Numbered from the stretch's first letter, positions 8,780 through 19,078 are shown. The stretch is DNA of 64,000 nt from Nitrospira defluvii (GCA_000196815.1 FP929003.1:3061501-3125500); one strand, 5' to 3'. The notes: generated by a model from the letters alone, not told the origin. Numbers and translations: made by a program.

Positions 8780-9937
8780 GTGGCGACCGACATTGTGATG
8801 CCTCAACTCGGTGAAAGCATCGCGGAAGGGACCGTCGTCAGATGGCTGATCCCTCAAGGCGGAGCCGTCGAAAAAGATCAGCCGCTCCTGGAAGTGGAAA
8901 CCGAGAAGGTCGCCCTGGACATTCCCTCACCCGCGACAGGGTTCCTCACCGAGATACTCGTGCCTGAAGGAACAACCGTTCCGGTAGGAACCATGCTGGC
9001 CAAGCTCGATACTCAACCGGCATCGGGCGTCGTCAATCGTGTCGGGGGCGTGACGGTCCGGCCGATGGAGGCAGCGCAGGGCGAGCGTCACTACTCACCC
9101 GCCGTTCGACAACTGGCGAAAGAACATGGCCTGGATCTCTCCGCGATCACAGGAACCGGCGAGGGCGGGAGAGTTACGAAGCATGACCTGCTCGACGTGA
9201 TCGGCACGCGTGAATCGACCGGCAGGGTGCAGAAGACGTTGGCTGCAACGCCATCCCCGCCTCCCGCCTCCACGATTGAAGAGATCGTGCCCCTCTCTCA
9301 AATGCGAAAGACCATCGCCGAGCGCATGGTCCTGAGCCGTCACACAGCAGCCCATGTGGCGACATTTTTCGAAGCGGACTTCAGCGGCGTGGCCGGATTC
9401 CGCGAAGGCCGCGCGCTCACCTATCTGCCGTTCGTGGTCAGCGCCGTCACTCGCGCTATCAGAGAGCATCCGCTTCTGAATTCCTCCTGGCGGGAGCAGG
9501 GACTCGTGATGAAGAACGACAGGCATATCGGCATCGCAGTGGCACTCGATGACGGCCTGCTGGTTCCCGTCATTCGGCATGCCGATCGCAAAGGACTGAA
9601 CCAGATTGCCCATGAGATCACAGACCTTGCCGACCGAGCCAGGAGCAAGCGGTTACGACCGGAAGAAGTCCAGGACGGCACCTTCACCATCACCAACCAT
9701 GGAGGTTTCGGCAGCCTCTTCAGCACCCCCATCATCAATCAACCCCAAACCGCCATCCTCGGAGTGGGATCGGTGCAGAAACGCGCGGTCGTCATCAACG
9801 ATGCCATCGCGATTCGCACGATGTGTTACCTGAGCCTCTCGTTCGACCATCGGGTGATCGACGGCGCCACCGCCGACCGCTTCATGGCCAGGGTGAAACA
9901 GCATCTTGAAGAAAGCGACTGGGAGAAACTGTTGTGA
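8780..9937 (+). CDS. Dihydrolipoamide acyltransferase (E2) of 2-oxoacid dehydrogenase
   Basis: E2 is the core of the complex and transfers the acyl group from lipoamide to CoA. From the GTG at 8780 there are 385 residues: one lipoyl domain with the lipoylated Lys43 in ETEKVALDIP, a peripheral-subunit-binding domain (YSPAVRQLAKEHGLD to GRVTKHDLL), and a catalytic domain with SFDHRVIDGA containing His357. GTG 8780 follows GGAGGGTG closely and places the lipoyl domain at the N-terminus. An in-frame ATG at 8702 would add 26 unconserved residues. No E3 (lipoamide dehydrogenase) gene is in the window. The stop overlaps the thiolase start. Confidence 0.88.
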   Translation: MATDIVMPQLGESIAEGTVVRWLIPQGGAVEKDQPLLEVETEKVALDIPSPATGFLTEILVPEGTTVPVGTMLAKLDTQPASGVVNRVGGVTVRPMEAAQGERHYSPAVRQLAKEHGLDLSAITGTGEGGRVTKHDLLDVIGTRESTGRVQKTLAATPSPPPASTIEEIVPLSQMRKTIAERMVLSRHTAAHVATFFEADFSGVAGFREGRALTYLPFVVSAVTRAIREHPLLNSSWREQGLVMKNDRHIGIAVALDDGLLVPVIRHADRKGLNQIAHEITDLADRARSKRLRPEEVQDGTFTITNHGGFGSLFSTPIINQPQTAILGVGSVQKRAVVINDAIAIRTMCYLSLSFDHRVIDGATADRFMARVKQHLEESDWEKLL

Positions 9938-11118
9938 ATGCCCGACACCATGCCGTCATCGTGAGCGCAGCCCGAACCCCGATGGGCAGCTTCAACGGAA
10001 GCTACAGCTCCATTCCGGCAACCACACTCGGGAGCCTCGCCATCGCCGAAGCCGTGAAACGCATCCAACTGCCGGGTGATCGGATCGACGAAGCCCTGAT
10101 GGGATGCGTGCTCAGCGCGGGATTGGGTCAGGCACCAGCCAGACAGGCGGCCATCGGCGCAGGGCTGCCCCATTCCGTCGGTGCGGTGACGGTCAATAAG
10201 GTCTGTGGATCCAGCTTGCAGGCCGTAATGATGGCGACAAGGGCCATCGCGCTGGGCGAAGCGAAAGTTATGGTGGCGGGCGGAATGGAAAACATGACAC
10301 GGGCCCCCTACCTGCTGGAGAAGGCCAGACAAGGCTACAGACTGGGGCACGGTGAGCTGACCGACAGTGTCATCAAAGACGGGCTCTGGGATGTCTACAA
10401 CCAGTTTCACATGGGCAATGCGGGAGAGTTGTGCGCGGCCAAGTATCGTTTGTCGAGACAGGAGGTCGACGATTTCGCCCTGGAAAGTTACAGCCGGGCC
10501 CGTGACGCAATCGCCCGCGGGGCCTTCACGAAAGAGATCGTGCCGGTCGAAGTGCCGCAGAAAAAGGGAGCTCCGGCTCTCGTTTCGGACGACGAAGAAC
10601 CGAATCGGGTGGATCTGAGCAAGCTGCGACAGCTCAAACCGGTGTTTCAGGTCGGTGGAGTCCTGACGGTGGGCAACTCACCATCCTGCAACGATGGCGC
10701 GGCAGCATTGGTCATCATGGCTGAAGAAGAGGCTGCCAGACTGGGCCTCGCGCCGATGGCCCGTATCGTAAGTTATGCCGGTGCGGCGCTGGCACCGGAA
10801 TGGTTCACGATTGCGCCGGTCGACGCGATCCGGAAGCTGTTGAAACAGACAGGACTGTCGGTCAACGACGTCGACCTGTTCGAGATCAACGAGGCGTTTT
10901 CGGCCGTCTCCCTGGCGATCAATCGTGAACTCGGCCTCGATCCCAAGAAGGTCAACGTCAACGGCGGCGCGGTGGCCCTGGGACATCCCATCGGGGCCAC
11001 CGGAGCCAGAATCTTGACGACGCTGCTGTATGCCATGGAGGAGCGCGACCTTCGACACGGGCTGGCCGCCCTCTGTATCGGAGGCGGGGAAGCGCTCGCC
11101 CTCATGGTGGAGCGATGA
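9934..11118 (+). CDS. Acetyl-CoA C-acetyltransferase (thiolase)
   Basis: The enzyme interconverts acetoacetyl-CoA and two acetyl-CoA. The 394-residue length is standard and all catalytic residues are present: Cys91 in VCGSSLQAV, His351 in GGAVALGHPIGATG and Cys381 in CIGGGEAL. The GTG start overlaps the E2 stop. Both the tyrosine pathway (fumarylacetoacetase) and the leucine pathway (HMG-CoA lyase) in this run release acetoacetate. Once activated, acetoacetate would be cleaved here, which links the two branches. A role with 2-methylacetoacetyl-CoA from isoleucine is also possible. Confidence 0.93.
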   Translation: MNARHHAVIVSAARTPMGSFNGSYSSIPATTLGSLAIAEAVKRIQLPGDRIDEALMGCVLSAGLGQAPARQAAIGAGLPHSVGAVTVNKVCGSSLQAVMMATRAIALGEAKVMVAGGMENMTRAPYLLEKARQGYRLGHGELTDSVIKDGLWDVYNQFHMGNAGELCAAKYRLSRQEVDDFALESYSRARDAIARGAFTKEIVPVEVPQKKGAPALVSDDEEPNRVDLSKLRQLKPVFQVGGVLTVGNSPSCNDGAAALVIMAEEEAARLGLAPMARIVSYAGAALAPEWFTIAPVDAIRKLLKQTGLSVNDVDLFEINEAFSAVSLAINRELGLDPKKVNVNGGAVALGHPIGATGARILTTLLYAMEERDLRHGLAALCIGGGEALALMVER

Positions 11119-11131
11119 TCAAGGAACCGGT

Positions 11132-12016
11132 ATGACGATCGACGACATCAAAACCATCGGGGTCGTAGGCGCGGGGCAGATGGGGCGCGGCATCACGCAG
11201 GTGCTCGCCACAGCGGGATGGAATGTCCTCCTCGTAGATGCAACCGAAGAGGCACTGGAGGACGCGATCAGGAAGATCTGGCAGGGAGTCACGAAAGCGG
11301 TCGAGAAGGGCGCCCTGCGGGGAGATCAGGCCGGATCGGCCATGGCGATCATTCATCCGATGAGGCACATCCAACGATTACGAGAAGCGCAGGTGGTGAT
11401 CGAAGCGATACCCGAAGATCCCGTCATGAAACGGGCGCTGTTCGCACAACTGGGGCAAGTCTGCGAACCATCGACCCTGCTGGCCAGCAATACGTCCTCG
11501 ATTTCGATCGCGAGCCTGGGCATGGCCTCGGGTCGTCCCGATCGCGTCGTCGGGATCCATTTTATGAATCCCGTCCCGGTCATGCGGCTGGTCGAAGTGG
11601 TGCGCGCGATCGAGAGCTCCGAGCATACGGTGCAACTGGCCCTGGAACTTGTTCGCCGTGCAGGGAAAACCGCGGTGCTGTGCAAGGATTCCCCCGGCTT
11701 CATCGTCAACCGGGTCCTCATTCCCATGATTAACGAGGCCGTCTTTGCATTGGAGGAGGGCGTGGCATCGGCCGAATCGATCGATCTGGCGATGGTGGAA
11801 GGAACCAATCATCCCGTGGGGCCCCTGGCCTTGGCCGACCGCATCGGTCTGGATACGGTACTCGCCATTTGCGAGGTGCTCCATCAGGACCTGGGTGATC
11901 CGAAGTTTCGCCCCTGCCCCCTGCTGCGCAAGTATGTCGAAGCCGGTCGGCTGGGGAGAAAGAGCGGACATGGGTTCTACGTGTACGGAGATCAGCCGGC
12001 GATGAATGTACACTGA
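11132..12016 (+). CDS. 3-Hydroxyacyl-CoA (3-hydroxybutyryl-CoA) dehydrogenase
   Basis: The enzyme oxidises L-3-hydroxyacyl-CoA to 3-ketoacyl-CoA with NAD(P). The 294 residues fit the short stand-alone family. The Rossmann motif GVVGAGQMGRGI is at the N-terminus, catalytic His lies in GIHFMNPVPVM, and DSPGFIVNR with the later NHPVGPLALADRIGLD are family signatures. AAGGA precedes the ATG at 11132. It sits next to the thiolase, which would take its product. 3-Hydroxybutyryl-CoA or 2-methyl-3-hydroxybutyryl-CoA (isoleucine route) are plausible substrates. Confidence 0.92.
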   Translation: MTIDDIKTIGVVGAGQMGRGITQVLATAGWNVLLVDATEEALEDAIRKIWQGVTKAVEKGALRGDQAGSAMAIIHPMRHIQRLREAQVVIEAIPEDPVMKRALFAQLGQVCEPSTLLASNTSSISIASLGMASGRPDRVVGIHFMNPVPVMRLVEVVRAIESSEHTVQLALELVRRAGKTAVLCKDSPGFIVNRVLIPMINEAVFALEEGVASAESIDLAMVEGTNHPVGPLALADRIGLDTVLAICEVLHQDLGDPKFRPCPLLRKYVEAGRLGRKSGHGFYVYGDQPAMNVH

Positions 12017-12046
12017 CATCTGCGTTCCTTCCTGGAGGGCCGCATC

Positions 12047-13642
12047 ATGAACGAGCGGAAATCTCGATTCTCCTCCCTCTCCGGATTGGAGATCGAACGG
12101 GTCTACGGCCCGGAGCATCTGAAGGGTTGGACCGTCGAGCAGGATCTCGGCCGACCGGGCTCATTCCCCTACACCCGCGGCATATACCCGGACATGTATC
12201 GCAGCCGCCTCTGGACCATGCGGCAATTCGCCGGTTTCGGCTCCGCAGACGATACGAATCGACGCTTCAAGTATCTCCTGACACAGGGCCAGACGGGCCT
12301 CAGCGTCGCCTTCGACCTGCCGACGCTCATGGGCCTTGATGCCGATGATCCGATGGCACGGGGCGAAGTGGGCCACTGCGGCGTGGCCATCTCCTCACTC
12401 GCCGACATGGAACGGCTGTTCGACGGCATCCCGCTCGACCAGGTCACCACCTCGATGACGATTAACGGACCGGCGGCGGTGCTCTTTGCCATGTATCTGG
12501 CCGTGGCAGACAAACGCGGCATCCCGTTCGACCGGCTCGGCGGCACGATTCAAAACGATATTCTGAAAGAATATATCGCGCAAAAGGAGTGGCTCTTCCC
12601 GCCCGAACCGCACCTCGCAATCATCGTCGATACGATCGACTACTGTACCGCTCATGTGCCCAAGTGGCATCCGATCAGCATCAGCGGGTACCACATCCGG
12701 GAGGCAGGCTCGACAGCCGTTCAGGAACTCGCGTTTACACTCTACGACGGACTCACCTATGTGGATGCGGCCGTGAAGTCCGGCATCGATGTGGATGCCT
12801 TCGCGCCGCGACTCTCCTTCTTCTTCAACGTGCACAATGACTTCTTCGAAGAGATTGCCAAATTCCGAGCCGCCCGGCGCTTGTGGGCGCGTGAAATGGA
12901 GCATCGATACCATCCGAAGAATCCCCGTTCACTCCAACTCCGCTGTCACGCCCAGACGGCCGGCTGCTCCTTGACCGCCCAACAGCCGATGAACAACGTG
13001 GTGCGCACCACCCTCCAAGCCCTGGCTGCGGTGCTCGGCGGGACCCAATCGCTCCACACCAACTCGATGGATGAAACCCTGGCACTCCCTACGGAAGAAG
13101 CGGTGACGCTGGCCTTGCGGACACAACAGGTCATCGCCTCCGAAAGCGAAACCGTCAACTGCGTCGATCCGTTGGGCGGCTCCTACTTGGTCGAATCGCT
13201 GACGAACCGATTGGAAGAAGGAGCGCGGGACTATTTCCGAACACTGGATCGGATGGGTGGAATGGTGACGGCGATCGAACAGGGATTTCCGCAGCGGGAA
13301 ATTCTCGATGCCTCGCAACGGTATCAGAAAGAAATTGAACACCAGGAGCGGCCCATCGTCGGCGTCACCGATTATGTGGAACAGGAAGCACGCTCCATCC
13401 CCACTTTGAAGATCGGACCGGAAGTGGAACAGGAACAGGTCGCGCGCTTGTCCGACCTCAGAAAATCGCGTGATCCCTTCAAGATGGCCGGCTCGTTGGA
13501 GGAATTACAGGAAACGGCCGCCTGCCACCAGAAGCTCATGCCGGCGCTCATCGAGGCGGTGAAAGCGAAGGCGACGTTGGGAGAGATCTGCGCCGCGTTG
13601 AAAGAAGTGTACGGAACCTATCGCGAGCCGGTCGTGTTATGA
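12047..13642 (+). CDS. Methylmalonyl-CoA mutase, large (catalytic) subunit
   Basis: The mutase rearranges (R)-methylmalonyl-CoA to succinyl-CoA with adenosylcobalamin. This 531-residue subunit is the TIM-barrel part only: it shows [35 protein letters not shown], the catalytic-His segment [12 protein letters not shown], and [11 protein letters not shown]. It ends before any cobalamin-binding domain, which is encoded separately at 14478-14885, as in archaeal-type split mutases. GGAGG lies upstream of the ATG. The related isobutyryl-CoA and ethylmalonyl-CoA mutases cannot be fully excluded without modelling the substrate pocket, but the MeaB chaperone and propionate genes nearby support methylmalonyl-CoA. 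Confidence 0.88.
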   Translation: MNERKSRFSSLSGLEIERVYGPEHLKGWTVEQDLGRPGSFPYTRGIYPDMYRSRLWTMRQFAGFGSADDTNRRFKYLLTQGQTGLSVAFDLPTLMGLDADDPMARGEVGHCGVAISSLADMERLFDGIPLDQVTTSMTINGPAAVLFAMYLAVADKRGIPFDRLGGTIQNDILKEYIAQKEWLFPPEPHLAIIVDTIDYCTAHVPKWHPISISGYHIREAGSTAVQELAFTLYDGLTYVDAAVKSGIDVDAFAPRLSFFFNVHNDFFEEIAKFRAARRLWAREMEHRYHPKNPRSLQLRCHAQTAGCSLTAQQPMNNVVRTTLQALAAVLGGTQSLHTNSMDETLALPTEEAVTLALRTQQVIASESETVNCVDPLGGSYLVESLTNRLEEGARDYFRTLDRMGGMVTAIEQGFPQREILDASQRYQKEIEHQERPIVGVTDYVEQEARSIPTLKIGPEVEQEQVARLSDLRKSRDPFKMAGSLEELQETAACHQKLMPALIEAVKAKATLGEICAALKEVYGTYREPVVL

Positions 13643-14487
13643 AACTCGGTGCGTTTGACATCCATGCAGTGACCGACGGCCGGTTCCGGCTGGACGGCGG
13701 GGCTATGTTCGGGGTAGTGCCCAAGGCGCTCTGGCAGAAATGCTGCCCGGCGGATGAGCTGAATCGTATACCGCTCCACTTAAACTGTCTGTTGATCCAG
13801 GCTCACGGCAAGAACGTCTTGGTGGATACGGGTCTCGGCGACAAGGAGGATGCCAAGTTTCACTCCATGTTTGCAGTCGAGCGGATGCCGACCCTGCGGG
13901 ACTCGCTAGCGCGCCATGGCCTCACCCACGACGATATTCATCTGGTGATCAACACCCATCTGCACTTCGACCATGCGGGAGGCAATACGGTCGCGAACGG
14001 GAACGGCCTGCTGCGGCCAGCCTTTCCCAAGGCCACCTATTATGTGCAACAGGGCGAGTACGACGATGCCGTGGCGGCGAATGAACGGACCAGAGCCAGT
14101 TACCGGCGGAATAATTTCTCGCCGGTCGCGCAACTCAATCAGTGGGAATTCCTCCGCGGCGATACGGAACTGCTGCCCGGCATCACCACGATGGTCACGG
14201 CCGGTCATACGCCCTTTCATCAGAGTGTCAAAATCGAGTCGGAAGGCCGGATTGCTTTCTTCCTGGGCGATCTGATTCCGACGGTCTCGCATCTGCCCCT
14301 CCCCTACATCATGGGGTACGACCTCGACCCCATGCAGACCCTCGACACCAAGCGCCGGGTACTGGATCAGGCGTTCGAGGAGGACTGGTTGCTGATATTT
14401 GAACACGATCCCCTGATCCAGGCCGGTCATCTCAGGAAGGATGCAGAAGGACGATATGGGCTGGAAGAGGTGACACTATGGCAGTAG
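13639..14487 (+). CDS. MBL-fold metallo-hydrolase
   Basis: The 282-residue protein has the metallo-beta-lactamase fold motif [11 protein letters not shown] (HxHxDH), a following His in [10 protein letters not shown], an Asp in FLGDLIPT and a last His in FEHDPLI, so a two-metal site is complete. The closest recognisable subgroup is the lactonase-like one (N-acyl-homoserine lactonase and relatives). It is inserted between the two mutase subunit genes, overlapping each by a few bases, so its expression is tied to the mutase. A lactone- or thioester-hydrolysing housekeeping role for the pathway is inference; the substrate is unknown. Confidence 0.85.
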   Translation: MKLGAFDIHAVTDGRFRLDGGAMFGVVPKALWQKCCPADELNRIPLHLNCLLIQAHGKNVLVDTGLGDKEDAKFHSMFAVERMPTLRDSLARHGLTHDDIHLVINTHLHFDHAGGNTVANGNGLLRPAFPKATYYVQQGEYDDAVAANERTRASYRRNNFSPVAQLNQWEFLRGDTELLPGITTMVTAGHTPFHQSVKIESEGRIAFFLGDLIPTVSHLPLPYIMGYDLDPMQTLDTKRRVLDQAFEEDWLLIFEHDPLIQAGHLRKDAEGRYGLEEVTLWQ

Positions 14488-14885
14488 CGACGACACCCCT
14501 GCGAGTGTTGATCGGCAAAGTGGGATTGGACGGACATGACCGGGGGGTCAAGCTCGTCGTCCGGGCGTTGCGCGATGCCGGAGTGGAGATCATTTACACC
14601 GGACTCCATCAGACGCCGGAACAGATCGTGGCAACCGCCATTCAGGAAGACGTGCAGGCCATCGGTCTCAGCATCCATTCCGGCGCTCACAACTCGCTCT
14701 TTCCCCGCGTCCTGCAATTGCTGAACGAGCAGGGTGCGGGAGACGTCACGCTGTTCGGTGGAGGCATTATCCCCGATGACGACGTACCGCGACTGAAAGC
14801 CGCCGGTGTACAGATGCTCTTTCGCCCGGCCACGCCGATGCATGACATCGTCGATTTCGTAAAGGGACTTCGAGTCGAGCGTTGA
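14478..14885 (+). CDS. Methylmalonyl-CoA mutase, cobalamin-binding subunit
   Basis: This 135-residue protein is the B12-binding partner of the large subunit at 12047-13642. The DxHxxG motif is seen as GLDGHDRG, where His20 is the lower cobalt ligand. The downstream SIHSGAH and [10 protein letters not shown] segments form the rest of the Rossmann-like cobalamin fold. GAGGTG precedes the ATG, and the gene overlaps the MBL gene by 10 nt. The short form without extra domains supports a split mutase. Confidence 0.92.
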   Translation: MAVATTPLRVLIGKVGLDGHDRGVKLVVRALRDAGVEIIYTGLHQTPEQIVATAIQEDVQAIGLSIHSGAHNSLFPRVLQLLNEQGAGDVTLFGGGIIPDDDVPRLKAAGVQMLFRPATPMHDIVDFVKGLRVER

Positions 14886-14898
14886 GAGGATGTCCGGC

Positions 14899-16503
14899 AT
14901 GCGCGTCTTGAAGACCACCGTGAATAAGACATCGGAAGACTTTCGTCGTGCCCAGGCACAGTACGAAAGCCTGATGGCCGATTTGAACAAGCACCTGGCC
15001 ATCGTGCAAGCGGGCGGACCGGCCGACGCAGCGGCGCTCCACAAGAAACGCGGAAAGATGACGGCACGCGAGCGCATTGCCGCCCTGCTCGATCGAGGGT
15101 CTCCCTGGATCGAACTCAGTCCCCTCGCCGCCTTTGGACTGTATGACCATCAGGTCCCGGCCGCAGGGCTGATTACCGGCATCGGCTCCGTCTCGGGACG
15201 ATTCTGTGTCATTGCGGCCAACGACGCGACGGTCAAAGGGGGCACCTACTTCCCCATGACCATCAAGAAACATTTGCGGGCGCAAGAGATCGCCTTGGAG
15301 AACCGGCTGCCGGCGATTTATCTCGTCGATTCCGGCGGCATCTTCCTGCCCATGCAGGCTGAGGTCTTTGCCGACAAAGACCATTTCGGGCGGATCTTCT
15401 TCAATCAGGCGCGAATGTCAGCAGCCGGTATCGCCCAGATTGCCGTGGTCATGGGCATGTGCACGGCCGGCGGCGCCTATGTGCCGGCCATGTGCGACGA
15501 AAACGTGATCGTCCAGGGAACCGGCACGATCTACCTGGCAGGACCGCCGCTGGTCAAAGCCGCAACCGGCGAAGACGTCACCAGTGAAGAACTCGGGGGA
15601 GCCGACCTGCACACCCGTCTATCGGGCGTGAGCGATCATCTGGCCCAGGATGACCATGACGCATTGGACATCTGTCGATCGATCATCGCCACGCTCGGGC
15701 GACGGCCTCCGAGACTTCGTCGAGAACAGATCGACGCCCCCCTGTACCCGGCCGAAGAACTCTACGGAATCATTCCTGCGAACCCGCGTCAGAAATGGGA
15801 AGTCCGGGAGGTCATTGCGCGGCTCGTGGACGGCAGCCGCTTTCATGAATTTAAAGCACGGTACGGTGCCACGCTGGTCTGTGGCTTCGCCCGCTGGATG
15901 GGTCACCTCGTGGGAATCGTCGCCAACAACGGGGTGCTGCTCTCGGAGTCCGCGTTGAAAGGCGCGCACTTTGTCCAACTCTGCGGGCAACGGCGCATTC
16001 CGCTGGTGTTTCTGCAAAACATCACCGGGTTTATGGTCGGAAAAGATTATGAGACGAGAGGCATCATCAAAGACGGTGCCAAGATGGTGCAGGCCGTCGC
16101 GACCGCCGAGGTTCCCAAGTTCACCATCCTGATCGGCGCCTCACACGGCGCCGGCAACTATGCCATGTGCGGGCGTGGCTACGGGCCTCGCTTCCTCTTC
16201 ACCTGGCCCAACGCGCGAACCTCGGTCATGGGCGCGCAACAGGCCGCGCAAGTCCTTGTCACCGTCAAGCAACAGCAGCGTGCACGTGAACAGGGACGGC
16301 TGTCGGATGAAGAACAGCGGCGAATCACGGAGGCCACGCGGCAGCAATATGAGCAGGAAGGCAGTCCCTATTTCAGCAGCGCGCGACTCTGGGACGACGG
16401 CATTCTGGATCCCGTGGAGACGCGAACAGTCCTGGGTCTCTGCCTGGACATAGCTGCGTCCACTCCGGCCAGAGAAACCCATGTGCCGGTGTTTCGTATG
16501 TGA
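14899..16503 (+). CDS. Acyl-CoA carboxylase carboxyltransferase (beta) subunit, methylcrotonyl-CoA carboxylase-like
   Basis: The subunit transfers CO2 from carboxybiotin to an acyl-CoA. The 534-residue protein has two crotonase-like halves, with [30 protein letters not shown] and [17 protein letters not shown] in the first and [16 protein letters not shown] and [12 protein letters not shown] in the second. These match the methylcrotonyl-CoA group better than the propionyl-CoA group. ATG 14899 is preferred: GAGAGG is 9 nt upstream, while the ATG at 14890 abuts it. The following genes encode a methylglutaconyl-CoA-hydratase-like enzyme and HMG-CoA lyase, completing leucine breakdown. The biotin carboxylase/biotin subunit is not in the window. 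Confidence 0.88.
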   Translation: MRVLKTTVNKTSEDFRRAQAQYESLMADLNKHLAIVQAGGPADAAALHKKRGKMTARERIAALLDRGSPWIELSPLAAFGLYDHQVPAAGLITGIGSVSGRFCVIAANDATVKGGTYFPMTIKKHLRAQEIALENRLPAIYLVDSGGIFLPMQAEVFADKDHFGRIFFNQARMSAAGIAQIAVVMGMCTAGGAYVPAMCDENVIVQGTGTIYLAGPPLVKAATGEDVTSEELGGADLHTRLSGVSDHLAQDDHDALDICRSIIATLGRRPPRLRREQIDAPLYPAEELYGIIPANPRQKWEVREVIARLVDGSRFHEFKARYGATLVCGFARWMGHLVGIVANNGVLLSESALKGAHFVQLCGQRRIPLVFLQNITGFMVGKDYETRGIIKDGAKMVQAVATAEVPKFTILIGASHGAGNYAMCGRGYGPRFLFTWPNARTSVMGAQQAAQVLVTVKQQQRAREQGRLSDEEQRRITEATRQQYEQEGSPYFSSARLWDDGILDPVETRTVLGLCLDIAASTPARETHVPVFRM

Positions 16504-16529
16504 GAATCGCGACGGCTGAGGAGGCACCA

Positions 16530-17378
16530 ATGCGTCGATATACGACCCTTGCGATGGAATCACGGGGCGACATCCGCTGCATCACGCTCAACCGGCCTGA
16601 GCGGCGCAATGCCTTCGACAACCGGATGATGAGTGAGCTGATCCAGGCGTTCGACGAATCGGCTCAGGAGCCGTCCCTGAGAGGAATCCTGCTATCCAGC
16701 GCCGGACCTGTTTTTTGCGCCGGGGCCGATCTCCAATGGATGCAACCCACGTCTCCGGTCTCGGATGCCCAGGCAACAGATGACGCCCACCGCCTTACCC
16801 GCATGTATCGCGCCATCGACGGATCTCCCTGTCCGGTCATCGCCAGGGTGCAAGGGCCTGCCTTCGGAGGCGGGCTCGGACTGATGGCGGTCTGCGATAT
16901 CGTCGTCGCGGCGGAGGATGCGACGTTCTCGCTCAGCGAGGCCAGGCTCGGCTTGATCCCGGCCGTCATCGCGCCCTTTCTCCTGCGCAAGGCAGGCGAA
17001 TCGTTTCTTCGACGGTATGCGTTGACCGGCGAAACATTCACCACAGCGGTGGCCCACCGATTCGGCCTCGTGCACGACGTCGTGTCTCAAAGCGATCTTG
17101 ACGATCGCATCACGGAACTCATCGACACGATCATGCGGGTGGCTCCCCGCGCAACCAGGGCAACAAAAGAATTGGTCCTGAAGATACGTCCGTTGCCTGA
17201 TCAGGAACGTGAGATGAGCTGCGCAGAGGCCAACGCGAGCGCTCGTTGTGGCTCCGAGGCCGTGGAAGGACTCCGTGCCTTTGTGGAAAAACGACTCCCG
17301 CAGTGGGCCGTCGGACAAGCACAACCGTCGGAACGGAAGAGACCGAAGGAACACCATGTTGCAAGCCGGCCTACATAA
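16530..17378 (+). CDS. Enoyl-CoA hydratase/isomerase family, probable methylglutaconyl-CoA hydratase
   Basis: The 282-residue crotonase-fold protein would hydrate 3-methylglutaconyl-CoA to HMG-CoA in leucine breakdown. It shows ITLNRPERRNAFDNRM, AGADLQWM and the oxyanion-hole stretch GPAFGGGLGLMAVCD. The segment SEARLGLIPAVIAPFLLRK is typical of the AUH/LiuC subgroup. The start chosen is ATG 16530, with GAGGAGG 5 nt upstream; a GTG at 16500 overlapping the previous stop is the alternative. The gene overlaps the HMG-CoA lyase gene by 23 nt. The basic tail (residues after about 265) is unconserved. Confidence 0.87.
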   Translation: MRRYTTLAMESRGDIRCITLNRPERRNAFDNRMMSELIQAFDESAQEPSLRGILLSSAGPVFCAGADLQWMQPTSPVSDAQATDDAHRLTRMYRAIDGSPCPVIARVQGPAFGGGLGLMAVCDIVVAAEDATFSLSEARLGLIPAVIAPFLLRKAGESFLRRYALTGETFTTAVAHRFGLVHDVVSQSDLDDRITELIDTIMRVAPRATRATKELVLKIRPLPDQEREMSCAEANASARCGSEAVEGLRAFVEKRLPQWAVGQAQPSERKRPKEHHVASRPT

Positions 17379-18303
17379 CTCGCGGCGAGCCTCCGTGCGG
17401 ATCACCGAGGTGTCGCCGCGCGACGGGCTGCAATACGAACCGGAATTCGTGCCGACCCTGCGTAAAATCTCATTGATCAATGCCCTGTCACGAACCGGCG
17501 TGACTGAGATTGAAGCGGGCTCCTTCGTGTCACCTGCGGCCGTCCCGCAGCTTGCGGATTCCGATGAGGTCCTCCGCGCCATCGACCGCATCCCGGGCGT
17601 CACCTATTCGGCCCTCGTTCCGAACGAACGCGGCCTCGAACGGGCGCGGGCGGCGGGCGTCGATAAGATCGCCGTCTTCACGGCTGCCTCGGACAGCTTT
17701 ACCCGCCATAACATCAAAGCGACCGTGCAGGAATCACTCGTGCGCTTCAGACCCCTAGTGGCGGCAGCGAAACGAGACGGTATGGCGGTGAGAGCCTACC
17801 TGTCCACGGTCGTGTTCTGTCCCTATGAAGGCCGGGTTCCGCCCACGCAAGTACGGGACGTGATGGATCGGCTGCTCGACCTCGCGGTCGACGACATCTC
17901 GTTGGGCGAGACGGTCGGCAGGGCTTCGCCGACGGACATACGAAAATTGCTCGATACGGTGCTGCCCCATGTCGAGCCGGCTCGCCTGTCGCTCCATTTT
18001 CACGACACCTATGGCATGGCGATCGCCAACGCCCTCACGGCCTGGTGGGACTATGGAATCACGGCGTTCGATGCATCGGCCGGAGGCCTCGGCGGCTGTC
18101 CCTACGCCCCCGGCGCATCCGGAAATGTCGCGACGGAAGATCTGGTCTTTGCGCTGAAAGCCACCGGCGCTGATATGCCGGTGGATGAACGGCTGGTTGC
18201 CGTTTGTGCGCACCAACTCGGTGACGCCGTGCGGCATCCGCTGAACTCGCGGCTTTCACAACTCCATCATCGTGACAAGCCACAGCCTGCGTGGCGGGAA
18301 TGA
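17356..18303 (+). CDS. Hydroxymethylglutaryl-CoA lyase
   Basis: The enzyme cleaves HMG-CoA to acetyl-CoA and acetoacetate. The 315-residue TIM-barrel protein contains the N-terminal VSPRDGLQ with the catalytic Arg-Asp, the metal-binding LSLHFHDTYG and the flexible active-site loop GGLGGCPYAPGASGNVATED with the catalytic Cys. The ATG at 17356 lies within the end of the hydratase gene and has AAGGA upstream. Placement after the carboxylase beta subunit and hydratase makes up the distal leucine pathway. Confidence 0.92.
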   Translation: MLQAGLHNSRRASVRITEVSPRDGLQYEPEFVPTLRKISLINALSRTGVTEIEAGSFVSPAAVPQLADSDEVLRAIDRIPGVTYSALVPNERGLERARAAGVDKIAVFTAASDSFTRHNIKATVQESLVRFRPLVAAAKRDGMAVRAYLSTVVFCPYEGRVPPTQVRDVMDRLLDLAVDDISLGETVGRASPTDIRKLLDTVLPHVEPARLSLHFHDTYGMAIANALTAWWDYGITAFDASAGGLGGCPYAPGASGNVATEDLVFALKATGADMPVDERLVAVCAHQLGDAVRHPLNSRLSQLHHRDKPQPAWRE

Positions 18304-18304
18304 C

Positions 18305-19078
18305 ATGAATCACGCGTGCGTCGGTCGAGTATCGAAACGGGAGGATGTCGAGACCATGGCCAGGCAAGTGCTGGCCGGTGGGGTCCGGGCTGTGGCGCGC
18401 GTGATCACCTGGCTTGAGAACCGGGAGCCGGTCGGAACCGCAGTGTTGAAGCGTCTGACGTCACCGGAGAGGCCAGCCATGGTGATCGGCATCACGGGTT
18501 ATCCAGGTACGGGGAAGAGCACGTTGCTCGATCAACTCATCGCCGCGTACCGCCGCCTCGGCAAAAGGGTCGGCGTCCTGGCCGTGGATATCAGCAGCTC
18601 GCTCACCGGCGGGGCGGTGCTGGGTGACCGGATCAGGATGCAACGGCATGCGGACGATGCGGGCGTCTACATACGCAGCATGGCAACTCGCGGTCAGTCC
18701 GGTGGGCTCGCGCGGGCGACTCGCGATGCGCTGCAGGTCCTGGAGGCGGCCGCGTATGAGGTGATCCTGATCGAAACGGTCGGCGTCGGGCAGAGCGACA
18801 TCGAGATCGTCTCGGTGGCCGGAACCGTCATCGCCCTGGTCGCGCCGGGATTGGGCGACGACGTACAAGCCATGAAGGCAGGGTTGCTGGAGGTGGCGGA
18901 TATCGTGGTCGTCAACAAAGGGGATCGCGAAGGTGCCGATACTGCCGTGCGCGATCTACGCGAGTGGTGCCCGCACGTGCTGCGCACCGTGGCGGTCAAG
19001 GGGGAAGGCATTCCGGAGCTGATCGCCGTAATCGCCGAACAGCAACGGCTCCGGGATCTCGCGCACACACTGAGCTGA
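18305..19078 (+). CDS. meaB: MeaB/ArgK-type GTPase, methylmalonyl-CoA mutase chaperone
   Basis: MeaB-type G3E GTPases gate cobalamin loading and protect methylmalonyl-CoA mutase from inactivation. The 257 residues are somewhat shorter than the usual 310-330. The P-loop GITGYPGTGKST is at about residues 62-73, with DISSSLTGGAVLGDRIRM and RSMATRGQSGGLARAT as family motifs, IETVGVGQSD as switch region and NKGD as the guanine-specificity motif. The shorter length reflects a trimmed C-terminal dimerisation region. It starts two bases after the lyase stop codon. Its presence with both mutase subunits in the run supports its function. Confidence 0.9.
   Translation: MNHACVGRVSKREDVETMARQVLAGGVRAVARVITWLENREPVGTAVLKRLTSPERPAMVIGITGYPGTGKSTLLDQLIAAYRRLGKRVGVLAVDISSSLTGGAVLGDRIRMQRHADDAGVYIRSMATRGQSGGLARATRDALQVLEAAAYEVILIETVGVGQSDIEIVSVAGTVIALVAPGLGDDVQAMKAGLLEVADIVVVNKGDREGADTAVRDLREWCPHVLRTVAVKGEGIPELIAVIAEQQRLRDLAHTLS

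Noticed and set aside
7750..8793. Minus-strand frame over the E1 beta gene
   Set aside because: Antisense shadow with Arg/His/Gly-rich composition; the plus strand encodes a clear E1 beta subunit.
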